Source: JBFLXN01 sp040755715 [NCBI: Candidatus Edwardsbacteria bacterium]
GTDB taxonomy: Bacteria; Edwardsbacteria; AC1; JBFLXN01
Length of the DNA: 8,531 nucleotides
Direction: 5' to 3'
Assembly (NCBI GenBank): GCA_040755715.1
Contig: JBFLXN010000120.1
Coordinates: 1 to 8,531 of the forward strand
Positions 1-6,833 of the stretch are shown piece by piece. How positions within the stretch are numbered: the first letter of the stretch is position 1; each line of letters starts with the position of its first letter. The notes beneath the pieces were generated by a model, which worked only from the letters and a program-made list of their open reading frames with translations, made no database searches and had not been told where the DNA came from. The position numbers were made by a program, and so were the translations under genes.

Positions 1-28
1 ACAGCCTATCTTCATCCACAAAGCTCAT
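1..28 (-). CDS. Possible 5' end of a further minus-strand gene (cut by window edge)
   Basis: An ATG at 28-26 opens a frame that stays open to the window edge (MSFVDEDRL). It lies about 90 nt after the stop of the large FN3-DUF6754 gene, on the same strand. The stretch before it is very purine rich (GGGGAGATAAGAGAAGAGAT), which could act as a weak ribosome-binding region. Nine codons are too few to recognise a family, and the start may be fortuitous. Confidence 0.25.
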
Positions 29-114
29 TAAATCTCTTCTCTTATCTCCCCAATCTCTCTCTTTTTCTTCTCTCCATCCCTAATCTTTACTTATATTTCT
101 CATTTTGCAGAAGT

Positions 115-2475
115 CTAATAGATATTGAAGAGATTAAACACTGGAAGCCCTAATTTCAGCAGAGCAATGATGGTAGCGATAACCATCACAATTACAATCA
201 CCATTTTCCCGTAGTCTTGACTCTTTAATGCCGCCAGAAGGCTCGGATTTTTTGATATGTAGGCGCTTGCTGCATATAACTCTTCGCCAATCAGGGTGTA
301 GTCGCAAGCAGTAATGAAGAAAGGTAATTGTGTCACCGCATCAGTACCGGCAATCTGAATGGCTCCGGTTGATGAACCAGTCTCGGCCATAATCAGGGAT
401 TCAGCCCAGAACATACCAACCAGAAAATTGGCGGCTGGTTTTTCTCTGAGCATAATTCCATCTACGGCCGCCGCATAAGCGAACTGGGAATCGGTCACAA
501 AATAGACACTATCAGGATTATATGCATCTGGTCTGCCTACTTTATTATACGCCTCCTTAACTACTTCCCTAGCTACGGTAAAGACAATCGGGTCTCTATT
601 CGGCACAATCAATGGTGTGTTACTTTGGGCTGCCTTTTTTGCTACTTCACTAAGAATATTTAAGGAAGCAATAGTGGCCACATCGGTAATATCAGAAGTA
701 CCCGGAACATAGAGAATAGGTCGTCCCATCTCGGTTGCTCGACCCACAGTCTCATCTATTGCCGATAATCCGGAAATTCTGCGAATAAAAAGTTCTTTAC
801 CTCTTTTTGTCAGCTCCATAAAAAACACTACCAGAAAGACAAAAATAACCAGAGAAATCAATGCATTTATTCTCCCTTTATGGAACCACTGAGGAGAAGC
901 AATAACATACGGAGTTATTTGCGAAAATACTTTTTCGTTATTTTTTGTTATGGCAACCAGTCGGTAGGCATAAGGAATGCCATTAAAGATGGCGAGGCGG
1001 TCTTGAAATTTGTTCACCTCTCTCCCTAATCGGGCATAGACACCATAACTTCCGCTGTCTCTTTCTGTACGATTTACCACATACCCCATAAACTCCTTTG
1101 GTTCCCTTGATGGATTCCAGACAAGTGTTGTTCTCCTTTTTTCCTTTTCCATTTTATCTTCAGTAATTCTAAATGGAATTGAAATTTCTTTTACGGCCCT
1201 TGCTTCATATATGTATTCTTTTTTCGGTTCGGCTATTCCGTCTATAAATTTATTCTCATTAGGAGCAGTGAAGTCCACATATTTGAATTGATTAGCGCTA
1301 TCCTTTTCGGCACGATATATGAGTGTCAGGTCATAACTTTGTCCAATTACTTTGGGATTAATCTTCCACTCAAGTTTAATTACCCTGCCGGTCATACCCA
1401 TGGAATCGGAAACTATTGTTGCTGGCATAGTAATCTGATAAGATTTTCCAATATAATAACGATAGTCAAGCTGAGGTTTAGCCGTAGTGTCAGTATATAT
1501 AAAAATATCTTTGAATGATGCTAATGAATCATACCCCAGTCTAAGCAGGAGATAATTTTTAATCTCATCAGCATTGGGCGAAGGTTCCCAGGTAATTCTA
1601 AAGCCTTTACCTTCATCATCGGGTATGTCTTCGGCAATCATGCATTTTGGTGTTCCTATGGTAAATAGGCGTTCCGAGGCTTTAGAAAATGATTTTTCTG
1701 TCCCTTTTATTGAAGCAACTTTGTAGTAGTATCTTACTCCATCCTTCATCGTTGTATCTTTGTATGATGAAATACCGAATTTTACAAATCCTATCGGTTC
1801 ATATTCACCTTCTTTATCCGTGCGCCATACTTCATATATCTCGCCCAGATAAAGTTCATTGGGTCTTTTCCATCGCAGTATGTTTTGTTGTTTGCCATTG
1901 GTTGTATCTTTCGCAACTTTGTGGATAATGGATACAACTTTCACTGCGCGGACTTTATATCGGCTATTAGGTGAATACAATTCGTCTTTAAATTCACTTT
2001 GGCTTGTGGGAGGAAGGGCATATCTTTTCCTATCTTTCAGGATTTCAATATCAGTAAAACCCAATGCTTTTTGTGGGAGATGCCAGGAGATTATTTTTGT
2101 TTTGCTATTGATACGATGCGGAACTTTTATCACTTCTTTCTTAATCACATCATACTGATATTCGTGTTTGGGGTTGAGATTTTGGTCAATAAAAACAGAG
2201 TCTTGAACCAATGAACCCAAAAGAATATATTTAGACCTCAAGACCTGATAGCCATCAATTATTCGTTCGTCTTTTGACTTCTCCCAGCCGATGGTGATGC
2301 TAATACTGTCATTGTTGACAATCTTCGTCACCTTAACATTTTTTGGCGGGTCTAAGGCAAAAACAAAGAATACTTGTGTAAACAAAATAGTCAGAAGGAT
2401 ACTTCCTGAAACCCTCAATAATCTCACTATTTTGTTTGGTTTTTTTATAGAAACAATTCTTAAGATGAAAGTCAT
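115..2475 (-). CDS. Large multi-FN3 membrane protein with C-terminal DUF6754-type domain
   Basis: This 786-residue protein is anchored in the membrane and its function is unknown. An uncleaved-looking hydrophobic segment lies at about residues 24-41. It is followed by a long extracytoplasmic region (about 42-530) with roughly six divergent FN3-like repeats, marked by recurring W-K/N-x-P and Y-Y/x-Y-x-V-x-A strand patterns near 42-115, 125-178, 195-272, 278-345, 360-428 and 440-525. Then come a TM segment (about 537-554), a conserved domain (about 560-755) and a final TM segment (about 758-776). The conserved domain matches the 378-residue paralogue at 5200-6336 at roughly three quarters identity by eye. 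Shared motifs include GRATEMG, TIASLNIL, TDSQFAYAAAVDG, AIQIAGTD and TACDYTLIGEELYAASAY; I assign it to the DUF6754 family from recall. The start is preceded by GAGG at a good distance (CCGAGGTTCCTATG). Its ATG overlaps, as ATGA, the stop of a chimeric remnant ORF. Coordinates and architecture are clear; the function is not. Confidence 0.9.
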   Translation of the reverse strand: MTFILRIVSIKKPNKIVRLLRVSGSILLTILFTQVFFVFALDPPKNVKVTKIVNNDSISITIGWEKSKDERIIDGYQVLRSKYILLGSLVQDSVFIDQNLNPKHEYQYDVIKKEVIKVPHRINSKTKIISWHLPQKALGFTDIEILKDRKRYALPPTSQSEFKDELYSPNSRYKVRAVKVVSIIHKVAKDTTNGKQQNILRWKRPNELYLGEIYEVWRTDKEGEYEPIGFVKFGISSYKDTTMKDGVRYYYKVASIKGTEKSFSKASERLFTIGTPKCMIAEDIPDDEGKGFRITWEPSPNADEIKNYLLLRLGYDSLASFKDIFIYTDTTAKPQLDYRYYIGKSYQITMPATIVSDSMGMTGRVIKLEWKINPKVIGQSYDLTLIYRAEKDSANQFKYVDFTAPNENKFIDGIAEPKKEYIYEARAVKEISIPFRITEDKMEKEKRRTTLVWNPSREPKEFMGYVVNRTERDSGSYGVYARLGREVNKFQDRLAIFNGIPYAYRLVAITKNNEKVFSQITPYVIASPQWFHKGRINALISLVIFVFLVVFFMELTKRGKELFIRRISGLSAIDETVGRATEMGRPILYVPGTSDITDVATIASLNILSEVAKKAAQSNTPLIVPNRDPIVFTVAREVVKEAYNKVGRPDAYNPDSVYFVTDSQFAYAAAVDGIMLREKPAANFLVGMFWAESLIMAETGSSTGAIQIAGTDAVTQLPFFITACDYTLIGEELYAASAYISKNPSLLAALKSQDYGKMVIVIVMVIATIIALLKLGLPVFNLFNIY

Positions 2476-2618
2476 AGGAACCTCGGAATGTTGTTATTTA
2501 AAAAAACTCTTCTGTCAAAAGTGTAGTTATTCATTGAAAAACAGTTTATTACTATTTCACTATCTTTAGTGATGCCTCCTGCGGCGCGGATTATATGCTC
2601 TAATTGTGGACGATTCAT
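2472..2618 (-). pseudogene. Truncated DUF6036/AbiEii-like nucleotidyltransferase, first 24 codons
   Basis: From the ATG at 2618 the minus strand reads MNRPQLEHIIRAAGGITK and then DSEIVI. As I recall the family, this is the characteristic N-terminus of DUF6036 (AbiEii-like) nucleotidyltransferases, which would continue with IGSQAILG, the start of the nucleotidyltransferase fold. Here similarity stops at about 2547. The frame runs on through 24 unrelated codons and ends in a TGA at 2474-2472 that overlaps the ATG of the FN3 gene. The GS motif and catalytic acidic residues are therefore absent, and the product cannot be an active transferase. Its start lies inside the end of the preceding remnant gene in another frame, the overlapped order expected for this two-gene module. 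This is a deletion remnant. Confidence 0.7.
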
Positions 2619-2884
2619 AAATCCTTATCCTTCCCTCATTTGAGAGAATTCCAGCAAACGGACTTAATTGTCAGAGTCTTCGTGCATCTTCATTAGAAGA
2701 TACCAACAACTTCAGGAGCTTTTGGATAGGTTCATTATTAAGTATTCTTTTCCATTCTGAGAGGCAAACGGGAACTTTCGCACCATCTTTGAGATATTGC
2801 ACTCGCCAATTCTTTATATTTTCCTTTGCAATACTGATAAGTTTAGGATTAGACTTTATTAGTTTTGCAATACCTTTGTGTCAT
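2566..2884 (-). pseudogene. Broken small helical partner gene of the DUF6036-type nucleotidyltransferase
   Basis: One minus-strand frame from 2880 to 2566 encodes about 105 codons. It begins HKGIAKLIKSNPKLISIAKE, goes on through NWRVQYLKDGAKVP and SEWKRILNN, and ends in RAYNPRRRHH before a TAA at 2568-2566. An in-frame TGA at 2673-2671 interrupts it between SNEDARRL and QLSPFAGILSNEGRIRIYE. In relatives I recall an arginine at this place (RRLRQ-SPFAG), so CGA to TGA is the likely lesion. The candidate ATG at 2884 is one base out of frame with the readable part, a second likely lesion. The protein would be small, basic and helical. I recall such proteins encoded directly upstream of DUF6036 nucleotidyltransferases, in an antitoxin-like position, which matches the downstream remnant. 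Reading through one stop with coherent sequence on both sides supports a pseudogene. Confidence 0.65.
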
Positions 2885-2896
2885 AACCCCATCTTT

Positions 2897-2956
2897 GTAA
2901 AGGGCAGGACTTGTCTCTGTTCTATCATTTGGGCAACCATAAAGGTTGCCCCCTAC
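2897..2956. repeat. 60-bp inverted-repeat (MITE/REP-like) element
   Basis: The ends are imperfect inverted repeats: GTAAAGGGCA at 2897-2906 and TGCCCCCTAC at 2947-2956, matching at 8 of 10 positions. Inside lies a perfect 8-bp stem, GGGCAACC (2931-2938) and GGTTGCCC (2944-2951), with a 5-nt loop, and a decayed second palindrome around 2906-2920 (CAGAGACAAGTCCTG on the minus strand). The form GTAGGGGCAACC...TTGCCC...GACAAGTCC...CTAC resembles short dispersed intergenic elements I recall from uncultured candidate-phylum genomes. There is no T-run after either strand's hairpin, so it is not a typical intrinsic terminator. Confidence 0.5.
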
Positions 2957-2981
2957 CGTAAAGATACGAATTGCGCCACAG

Positions 2982-2998
2982 TCTCTTTGAAAAAGAGA
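2982..2998. repeat. Short hairpin downstream of the membrane-gene operon
   Basis: TCTCTTT and AAAGAGA form a perfect 7-bp inverted repeat with a 3-nt loop, about 35 nt past the stop of the last membrane gene on the minus strand. It is AT rich and lacks a following T-run, so it is at most a weak 3'-end structure. With the inverted-repeat element next to it, it is the only candidate transcript-end structure in the gap. Confidence 0.3.
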
Positions 2999-3032
2999 GA
3001 GCATCTACCCATGCAGTAACTGGAAGAATGTT

Positions 3033-3674
3033 TCACTTAATCAAGTGTATCCAATCAGTAAAAAGAAACTGGACTCTGCCTATAAGGAGTGATATACGAG
3101 CCATTACCGTGTAGCCGAAGGCCGCACCGAAACCAACCATAATGAAGATGATGCCAGTATAGGAGGAAACCTTCAATGGACCTTTATGTTCTTTAGAAAA
3201 GAAAAAGTAAGAGAGGGTGCAGAGAACTCCCACCAGTAATATCACTGACCAGATAATTCCAATTGAACCTGCTCCCCAGCGAGAAAAATTCTGGGGAGTA
3301 AGAATAGTTCCTTGAATCTGCTTTACAATGTCGGCTTGAACACTAGCAGGAATTGAGGCTCCGGTATAATAACCAATCGTCACCGCAATAGGTATTCTAA
3401 TCAACCAAGAGATTTTAGAAATGAATCTTGTCAAATAGAGGAGACCAACTACGAAGGCGGCGATGAGGGCCAATCGTCCATCACGAAACAGAGGAATAAA
3501 GAGATTAGGGACCAAAACCCGATGCCACATAAATGTCACCATATAGCCATTGGCGACTCCCACAAAGAGATGTTCAGCAAATTTGTAAAATGGATTGTCC
3601 TTGTAGAGAAAGGAAAATATCGCCAAACTTAGAAGTGCACTTATCCAGACCCAAGGATTAAGCGAAATACTCAT
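3033..3674 (-). CDS. Six-TM integral membrane protein of unknown function
   Basis: This 213-residue, strongly hydrophobic protein has about six membrane segments (roughly residues 7-24, 36-60, 69-86, 88-106, 135-158 and 171-195). A polar loop at about 107-134 may lie on one face. Near the N-terminus, NPFYKFAEHLFVGVANGY has conserved-looking polar and aromatic residues (F, H, N) inside a membrane segment, which could be functional. I know no characterised homologue. The ATG at 3674 overlaps the stop of the previous gene as ATGA and is preceded by AAGGAGGAG, which fixes the start and indicates translational coupling. It is the last gene of the tightly packed membrane set. The gap that follows holds only remnants before the paralogous FN3 gene. 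It is probably a structural partner of the DUF6754-type protein in one complex. Confidence 0.85.
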   Translation of the reverse strand: MSISLNPWVWISALLSLAIFSFLYKDNPFYKFAEHLFVGVANGYMVTFMWHRVLVPNLFIPLFRDGRLALIAAFVVGLLYLTRFISKISWLIRIPIAVTIGYYTGASIPASVQADIVKQIQGTILTPQNFSRWGAGSIGIIWSVILLVGVLCTLSYFFFSKEHKGPLKVSSYTGIIFIMVGFGAAFGYTVMARISLLIGRVQFLFTDWIHLIK

Positions 3675-4534
3675 TTTCTCCTCCTTTTGATAAAATAGCC
3701 AATATTACCAATGATGACAAAAAGAATAATCACTAAATGGGATGTAGTCAAGGCAGTCAAGGCTTCGCTTGCTTTTCTCCTTTTTTTAATTTGGAGATTT
3801 CTCTCCACCATTTCTTCGTATTCTGCCGCACCTTTCATCCCAGCCAAAAGACCAGAAAATTGGCCTGTCTGAAGGTAGGGATAGAAATCTGAGGTGCTAA
3901 CTGCAGTAATGCCAGCACCGACCTTGAGCCCAAATCTATTCTGGGCGTAGGCCACCCACCAGACAGGAGGACTGCCTCCACTAATTGAAACAAGTAACCC
4001 AACATCGTTATAGTTCTTTATTCCTCTCATCATTGGAAGGGTATCAGTCTTGTTCCCGTAGTAATCGGTCTTGTAGACTTTACTAATACTCTCACCCATT
4101 CCGAGAATTGGGATAATTGGTGGCGGTTGCCAGCCGAGAAATACATAATCCCTTCCGTAAATAATACTATCAGCATGCGTTTTGCTTTCTTTATTCATCT
4201 CCCCCACCACAATATTTAAGGCATCCTCGGCTAATCCAAGTGGCTGAACAAATAAAGAAAGAACTGCCACCTTTATCTTCCTTCTAAAAGCATGTCGTAA
4301 TAGAGCAATTCCCATTGGATGCAGTTCAGGTTGGGTTTGTGGGTCGTAATCAGAATCAATCATCAGCACCTTATTAGAAGGAATTCTGTCAACTGCCTCG
4401 TATAATTTTTTTACCGGGAACATCACCCTGATTGATTGGGCGATAGGAAAAATCAAAGGAATTACCACCACCAGTGCTAAAATAAGAAAAATTATCCGAC
4501 GGTCAATATTTGTGAGAAGGTCTAAAATTTTCAT
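3671..4534 (-). CDS. Two-TM protein with a conserved soluble domain, unknown function
   Basis: Taken from the ATG at 4534 the protein has 287 residues. It has an N-terminal TM segment (about 14-38), a soluble domain (about 40-240), a basic linker (KKRRK near 250-254) and a C-terminal TM segment (about 263-282) ending in RRRK. The soluble domain has alternating strand/helix character, such as KVLMIDSDYDPQTQPE, KIKVAVLSLF and DVGLLVSISGG, followed by PPVWWVAYAQNRFG and FYPYLQTGQFSGLLAGMKGA. It suggests a Rossmann-like fold, but I cannot name a family. A longer in-frame start at 4552 would add MAWRWR. I reject it because 4534 has GGAGG six bases upstream and overlaps the previous stop as ATGA. 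The next gene overlaps its stop in the same way. The protein is probably a component of the same membrane complex as its neighbours. Confidence 0.85.
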   Translation of the reverse strand: MKILDLLTNIDRRIIFLILALVVVIPLIFPIAQSIRVMFPVKKLYEAVDRIPSNKVLMIDSDYDPQTQPELHPMGIALLRHAFRRKIKVAVLSLFVQPLGLAEDALNIVVGEMNKESKTHADSIIYGRDYVFLGWQPPPIIPILGMGESISKVYKTDYYGNKTDTLPMMRGIKNYNDVGLLVSISGGSPPVWWVAYAQNRFGLKVGAGITAVSTSDFYPYLQTGQFSGLLAGMKGAAEYEEMVERNLQIKKRRKASEALTALTTSHLVIILFVIIGNIGYFIKRRRK

Positions 4535-5190
4535 TCTCCACCTCCAAGCCAAGAACGCTCAATACCTAAGATAATCTTAATAGCCGTAGCTAAACTGCCC
4601 AAGGCAATACCGAATGTGATTCCTCGCTTGGCGGCTGTATTAGGAACATCAAGAATCCACTGGGCAAAGGAAGGAAGACCGTGAGAGATTTTATCTCCCA
4701 GAGGTAGAACGCCAAGCATCACAATAAAAGCGGCGGCTAAAAGTAAGGTCGCCTCAGCTGAACGGGCCCGGAACGCTCTATATGATGCCGAAGCCATATA
4801 AAATGCCAAGATGGCAAACATTGTTGAACCGAGTGGAACTTCAATATTCATATAGAGTGTCTGAATATCGAAAGGAAAAGAACCAATTTTAGTGGGAAGA
4901 AGACCCTTACCGCTAACTCCACCAAAAAGTCCGATTATTGAGGTAAGGAAGAAACTTATAATTAGAACCCAGGAGTACGGCCAGTTTACTTGTTTCCTCC
5001 CTATCTTATCAAAGTGGACTCTCAATAGACTTCCCAGCCCAAGGACAATGGCAAAGGCTGAGACGAGCCGGAGAAAATCATTGCGAAGGAATTCATCGGT
5101 ATTCTGAACAATCGGATGGGGAATAATAAATGGAATCATTCCCAGAACACCAAATATGAGCACAAGTAAAAGTGGAAATTTCCTCTTCAT
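4531..5190 (-). CDS. Six-TM integral membrane protein of unknown function
   Basis: This 219-residue protein has about six hydrophobic segments (near residues 5-24, 38-57, 72-91, 118-137, 145-164 and 189-209). A loop after the third segment (GGVSGKGLLPTKIGSFPFD) precedes a short stretch that may be extracytoplasmic. An RAFRARSAEA segment near 138-147 is probably a cytoplasmic loop by the positive-inside rule. I recognise no characterised family. The ATG at 5190 sits 9 nt after the stop of the FN3-DUF6754 gene, and a Shine-Dalgarno (TAGGAGG) overlaps that stop codon. Its own end (GGGE, TGA) contains the Shine-Dalgarno of the next gene. This packing strongly suggests an operon and stoichiometric production with its neighbours. 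Confidence 0.85.
   Translation of the reverse strand: MKRKFPLLLVLIFGVLGMIPFIIPHPIVQNTDEFLRNDFLRLVSAFAIVLGLGSLLRVHFDKIGRKQVNWPYSWVLIISFFLTSIIGLFGGVSGKGLLPTKIGSFPFDIQTLYMNIEVPLGSTMFAILAFYMASASYRAFRARSAEATLLLAAAFIVMLGVLPLGDKISHGLPSFAQWILDVPNTAAKRGITFGIALGSLATAIKIILGIERSWLGGGE
4541..4545 (-). promoter_or_regulatory. Shine-Dalgarno that fixes the start of the two-TM gene
   Basis: GGAGG on the minus strand lies inside the last codons of the upstream gene (GGA GGT GGA GAA TGA), six bases before the ATG at 4534. It supports the shorter start and ATGA coupling over the in-frame ATG at 4552, whose upstream sequence lies within coding DNA and has no comparable site. Confidence 0.7.
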
Positions 5191-5199
5191 CTTTTCCTC

Positions 5200-6336
5200 C
5201 TATTTAAATAATCCCAATATTGGGAATTTTGTTAAAAGACCTAAAACCGAAGCAGTAGTTAAGACAACAATAATGATAATCTTCCCCCAATCTTCTCCTT
5301 TTATTGCCCCTAAGAGTAGCGGTTCCTTGGAAAGATAGGCAGAAGCAGCGTAAAGTTCTTCTCCAATGAGTGTATAATCGCAGGCAGTGAAAAAAAATGG
5401 CAATTGAGCAACAGAATCAGTGCCGGCAATCTGGATAGCACCGGTTGACGCTCCGGTTTCCGCAAGAATTAAAGCTTCAGCGGCAAAAGTCCCAATTAAA
5501 AAATTCGTCGCCGGTCTATCACGCAGCATCATTCCATCCACCGCAGCCGCATAGGCAAATTGTGAATCAGTAACAAAAAAGACACTATCAGCATCAAATG
5601 CATCAGGTCTGCCGACAACCGTATAGGATTCCTTTACAATTTCCCTCGCCACTGTATAAACCACCGGGTAGTAATTAGGAACAATCAGTGGTGTATCATA
5701 CTGGGCTATCTTTTTTGCTACTGCACCTAAAATATTAAGAGAGGCAATGGTTGCAATATAATCAATATCACCTGTACCAAGGCAATAGAGAACTGGTTTC
5801 CCCATCTCAGTTGCTCTACCTACAGCATCGTCCACTGCTTGAAGACCAGCTATTTTTCTTATGAACAGAGGTTTTCCACGCCGAGCGTGAGAAATGAAGA
5901 GAAGAACCAAGCCCCCAAAGACAATGAGGGCCACAAAGATATTTATTTTCTTTTTGTCAACCCATTGGGGAAAACTTTTGATGGGTCCCGTGGTTTCTGA
6001 CTGCACCCTTATAGAATCACAAAGAGTTGCCACATAGTAGTAGTATTTTACTCTATCTTTAGTTTGATCAGCAAAACTACAAACACTTCTACCAACGAAA
6101 CCTATTTTTTCAAACACTCCGCCTTCTTCTCTTCTATAGATTTCATAACCTTCAATAATGGAATCATCGGGTGAGAGCTTCCATTCTATGCTAATTTCTT
6201 TCCCCCCATCATTCGGCGTATCAAATGCCTTCACTTCTGTAGGTGGAGCAATAGAGGATTTCGGTAGTTCTTCCGCTGAACAAAAATTCGCAATCCCCAG
6301 AATCCCCACCGTCAAACAGAGTATTGTTTTTCGCAT
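5200..6336 (-). CDS. Secreted/anchored FN3-DUF6754-type membrane protein
   Basis: This is a 378-residue protein with a signal peptide (residues 1-21, cut predicted after FCSA). One fibronectin type III-like domain follows (about 30-118, with the core EISIEWKLSPDDSIIEGYEIYR and a YYYYVATL strand). Next are a TM segment (about 130-149), a conserved domain (about 153-348) and a C-terminal TM segment (about 352-372). The conserved domain carries GRATEMG, TIASLNIL, TDSQFAYAAAVDG, AIQIAGTD and TACDYTLIGEELYAASAY. I match it to DUF6754 from recall; no function is known to me. The FN3 domain should lie outside the membrane and the conserved domain on the other side. The start is well supported: AAGGAGG lies five bases before the ATG, inside the 3' end of the ferredoxin gene, which it overlaps by 25 nt. 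It heads the membrane gene set and is a shorter paralogue of the 786-residue protein at 115-2475. Confidence 0.92.
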   Translation of the reverse strand: MRKTILCLTVGILGIANFCSAEELPKSSIAPPTEVKAFDTPNDGGKEISIEWKLSPDDSIIEGYEIYRREEGGVFEKIGFVGRSVCSFADQTKDRVKYYYYVATLCDSIRVQSETTGPIKSFPQWVDKKKINIFVALIVFGGLVLLFISHARRGKPLFIRKIAGLQAVDDAVGRATEMGKPVLYCLGTGDIDYIATIASLNILGAVAKKIAQYDTPLIVPNYYPVVYTVAREIVKESYTVVGRPDAFDADSVFFVTDSQFAYAAAVDGMMLRDRPATNFLIGTFAAEALILAETGASTGAIQIAGTDSVAQLPFFFTACDYTLIGEELYAASAYLSKEPLLLGAIKGEDWGKIIIIVVLTTASVLGLLTKFPILGLFK

Positions 6337-6824
6337 ACTTTCCTCCTTCTAAAGAATCTAACCTTCATTTCCATTCCCTTTGGCACTGCGAGAGAGATAA
6401 TCGGGGTTCTATCTTGTGCTTTGGTATTTAGCACCCTCACCACCTTTGCTGGACAACAAGATTTTCCACTTCGGTCCAAACCTTTAACAATTTCCCCAAC
6501 TTTAGGCAAGGGCAAAAACTCGTACGGAAGCATAACCAACGCTTCTTCCTTAGAATAATCTAGATTGATAACAAAGACAGCCAACCCTGGACAGTTAGCA
6601 ATACAAATTCCGCAACCGGTGCATTTTTCCGCATCAAATTGTGGCAAGGCATTTATATCTTCGCCAACCTTTATTGCCTCCTTCGGACAAGTCGTCTCGC
6701 AAGGATTACAGGGAATTTCTTGAAAACATTCAATGATAGCAACGGCACCTTTCCTCTTTCTTTTTATATAAGGAACAATCTTCTGCAAATCTTTTACAGT
6801 AGGAACACCACTCTTTTCTATCAT
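6312..6824 (-). CDS. 2x[4Fe-4S] ferredoxin-type subunit of an HcnAB-like redox module
   Basis: This 170-residue protein carries two iron-sulphur motifs. The second is canonical, CTGCGICIANCP (C68, C71, C74, C78). The first is C33-x5-C39-xx-C42-xxx-C46-P (CFQEIPCNPCETTCP), with a wider first spacing that I recall as typical for this family. After about residue 90 there is a non-cluster C-terminal domain with a CC pair (C123-C124). It likely passes electrons between the FAD/NAD(P) oxidoreductase encoded upstream and a partner in the cytoplasm. The ATG at 6824 has only a weak upstream GGA and follows a palindromic repeat, so its expression may differ from that of the two upstream genes. Its 3' end overlaps the FN3 gene by 25 nt and contains that gene's Shine-Dalgarno. 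The last residues (FFRRRKVCEKQYSV) may therefore be shaped by the overlap. Confidence 0.88.
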   Translation of the reverse strand: MIEKSGVPTVKDLQKIVPYIKRKRKGAVAIIECFQEIPCNPCETTCPKEAIKVGEDINALPQFDAEKCTGCGICIANCPGLAVFVINLDYSKEEALVMLPYEFLPLPKVGEIVKGLDRSGKSCCPAKVVRVLNTKAQDRTPIISLAVPKGMEMKVRFFRRRKVCEKQYSV

Positions 6825-6833
6825 AGTATATCC

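Noticed and set aside
1-114. Terminator or RNA gene downstream of the large FN3 gene
   Set aside because: The stretch is a purine-rich run on the minus strand with no stable inverted repeat, U-run or tRNA-like structure that I can see.
1288-2569. Several plus-strand open frames of 70-99 codons across the large FN3 gene
   Set aside because: They lie antisense to a well-supported 786-residue CDS, have no Shine-Dalgarno pattern or recognisable domains, and have the composition expected of antisense shadows.
2671-2673. TGA read as a sense codon (recoding or selenocysteine)
   Set aside because: Intact genes in the window use TGA as a stop, no SECIS-like structure is evident, and the partner gene is also truncated, so a nonsense mutation is simpler.
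2931-2998. Hairpins after the membrane operon as an intrinsic terminator
   Set aside because: The stems are real, but neither is followed by a U-run on the minus strand. They are better explained as part of the repeat element and a weak AT-rich hairpin.
2789-3019. Plus-strand open frame of 76 codons in the gap
   Set aside because: It runs across the inverted-repeat element and antisense to the decayed minus-strand gene. The minus-strand reading matches a recognisable family; this one does not.
4535-4552. Upstream in-frame start (MAWRWR extension) for the two-TM gene
   Set aside because: No Shine-Dalgarno is suitably placed for it, while the ATG at 4534 has GGAGG six bases upstream and an ATGA overlap with the previous stop, matching the style of the neighbouring junction at 3671-3674.
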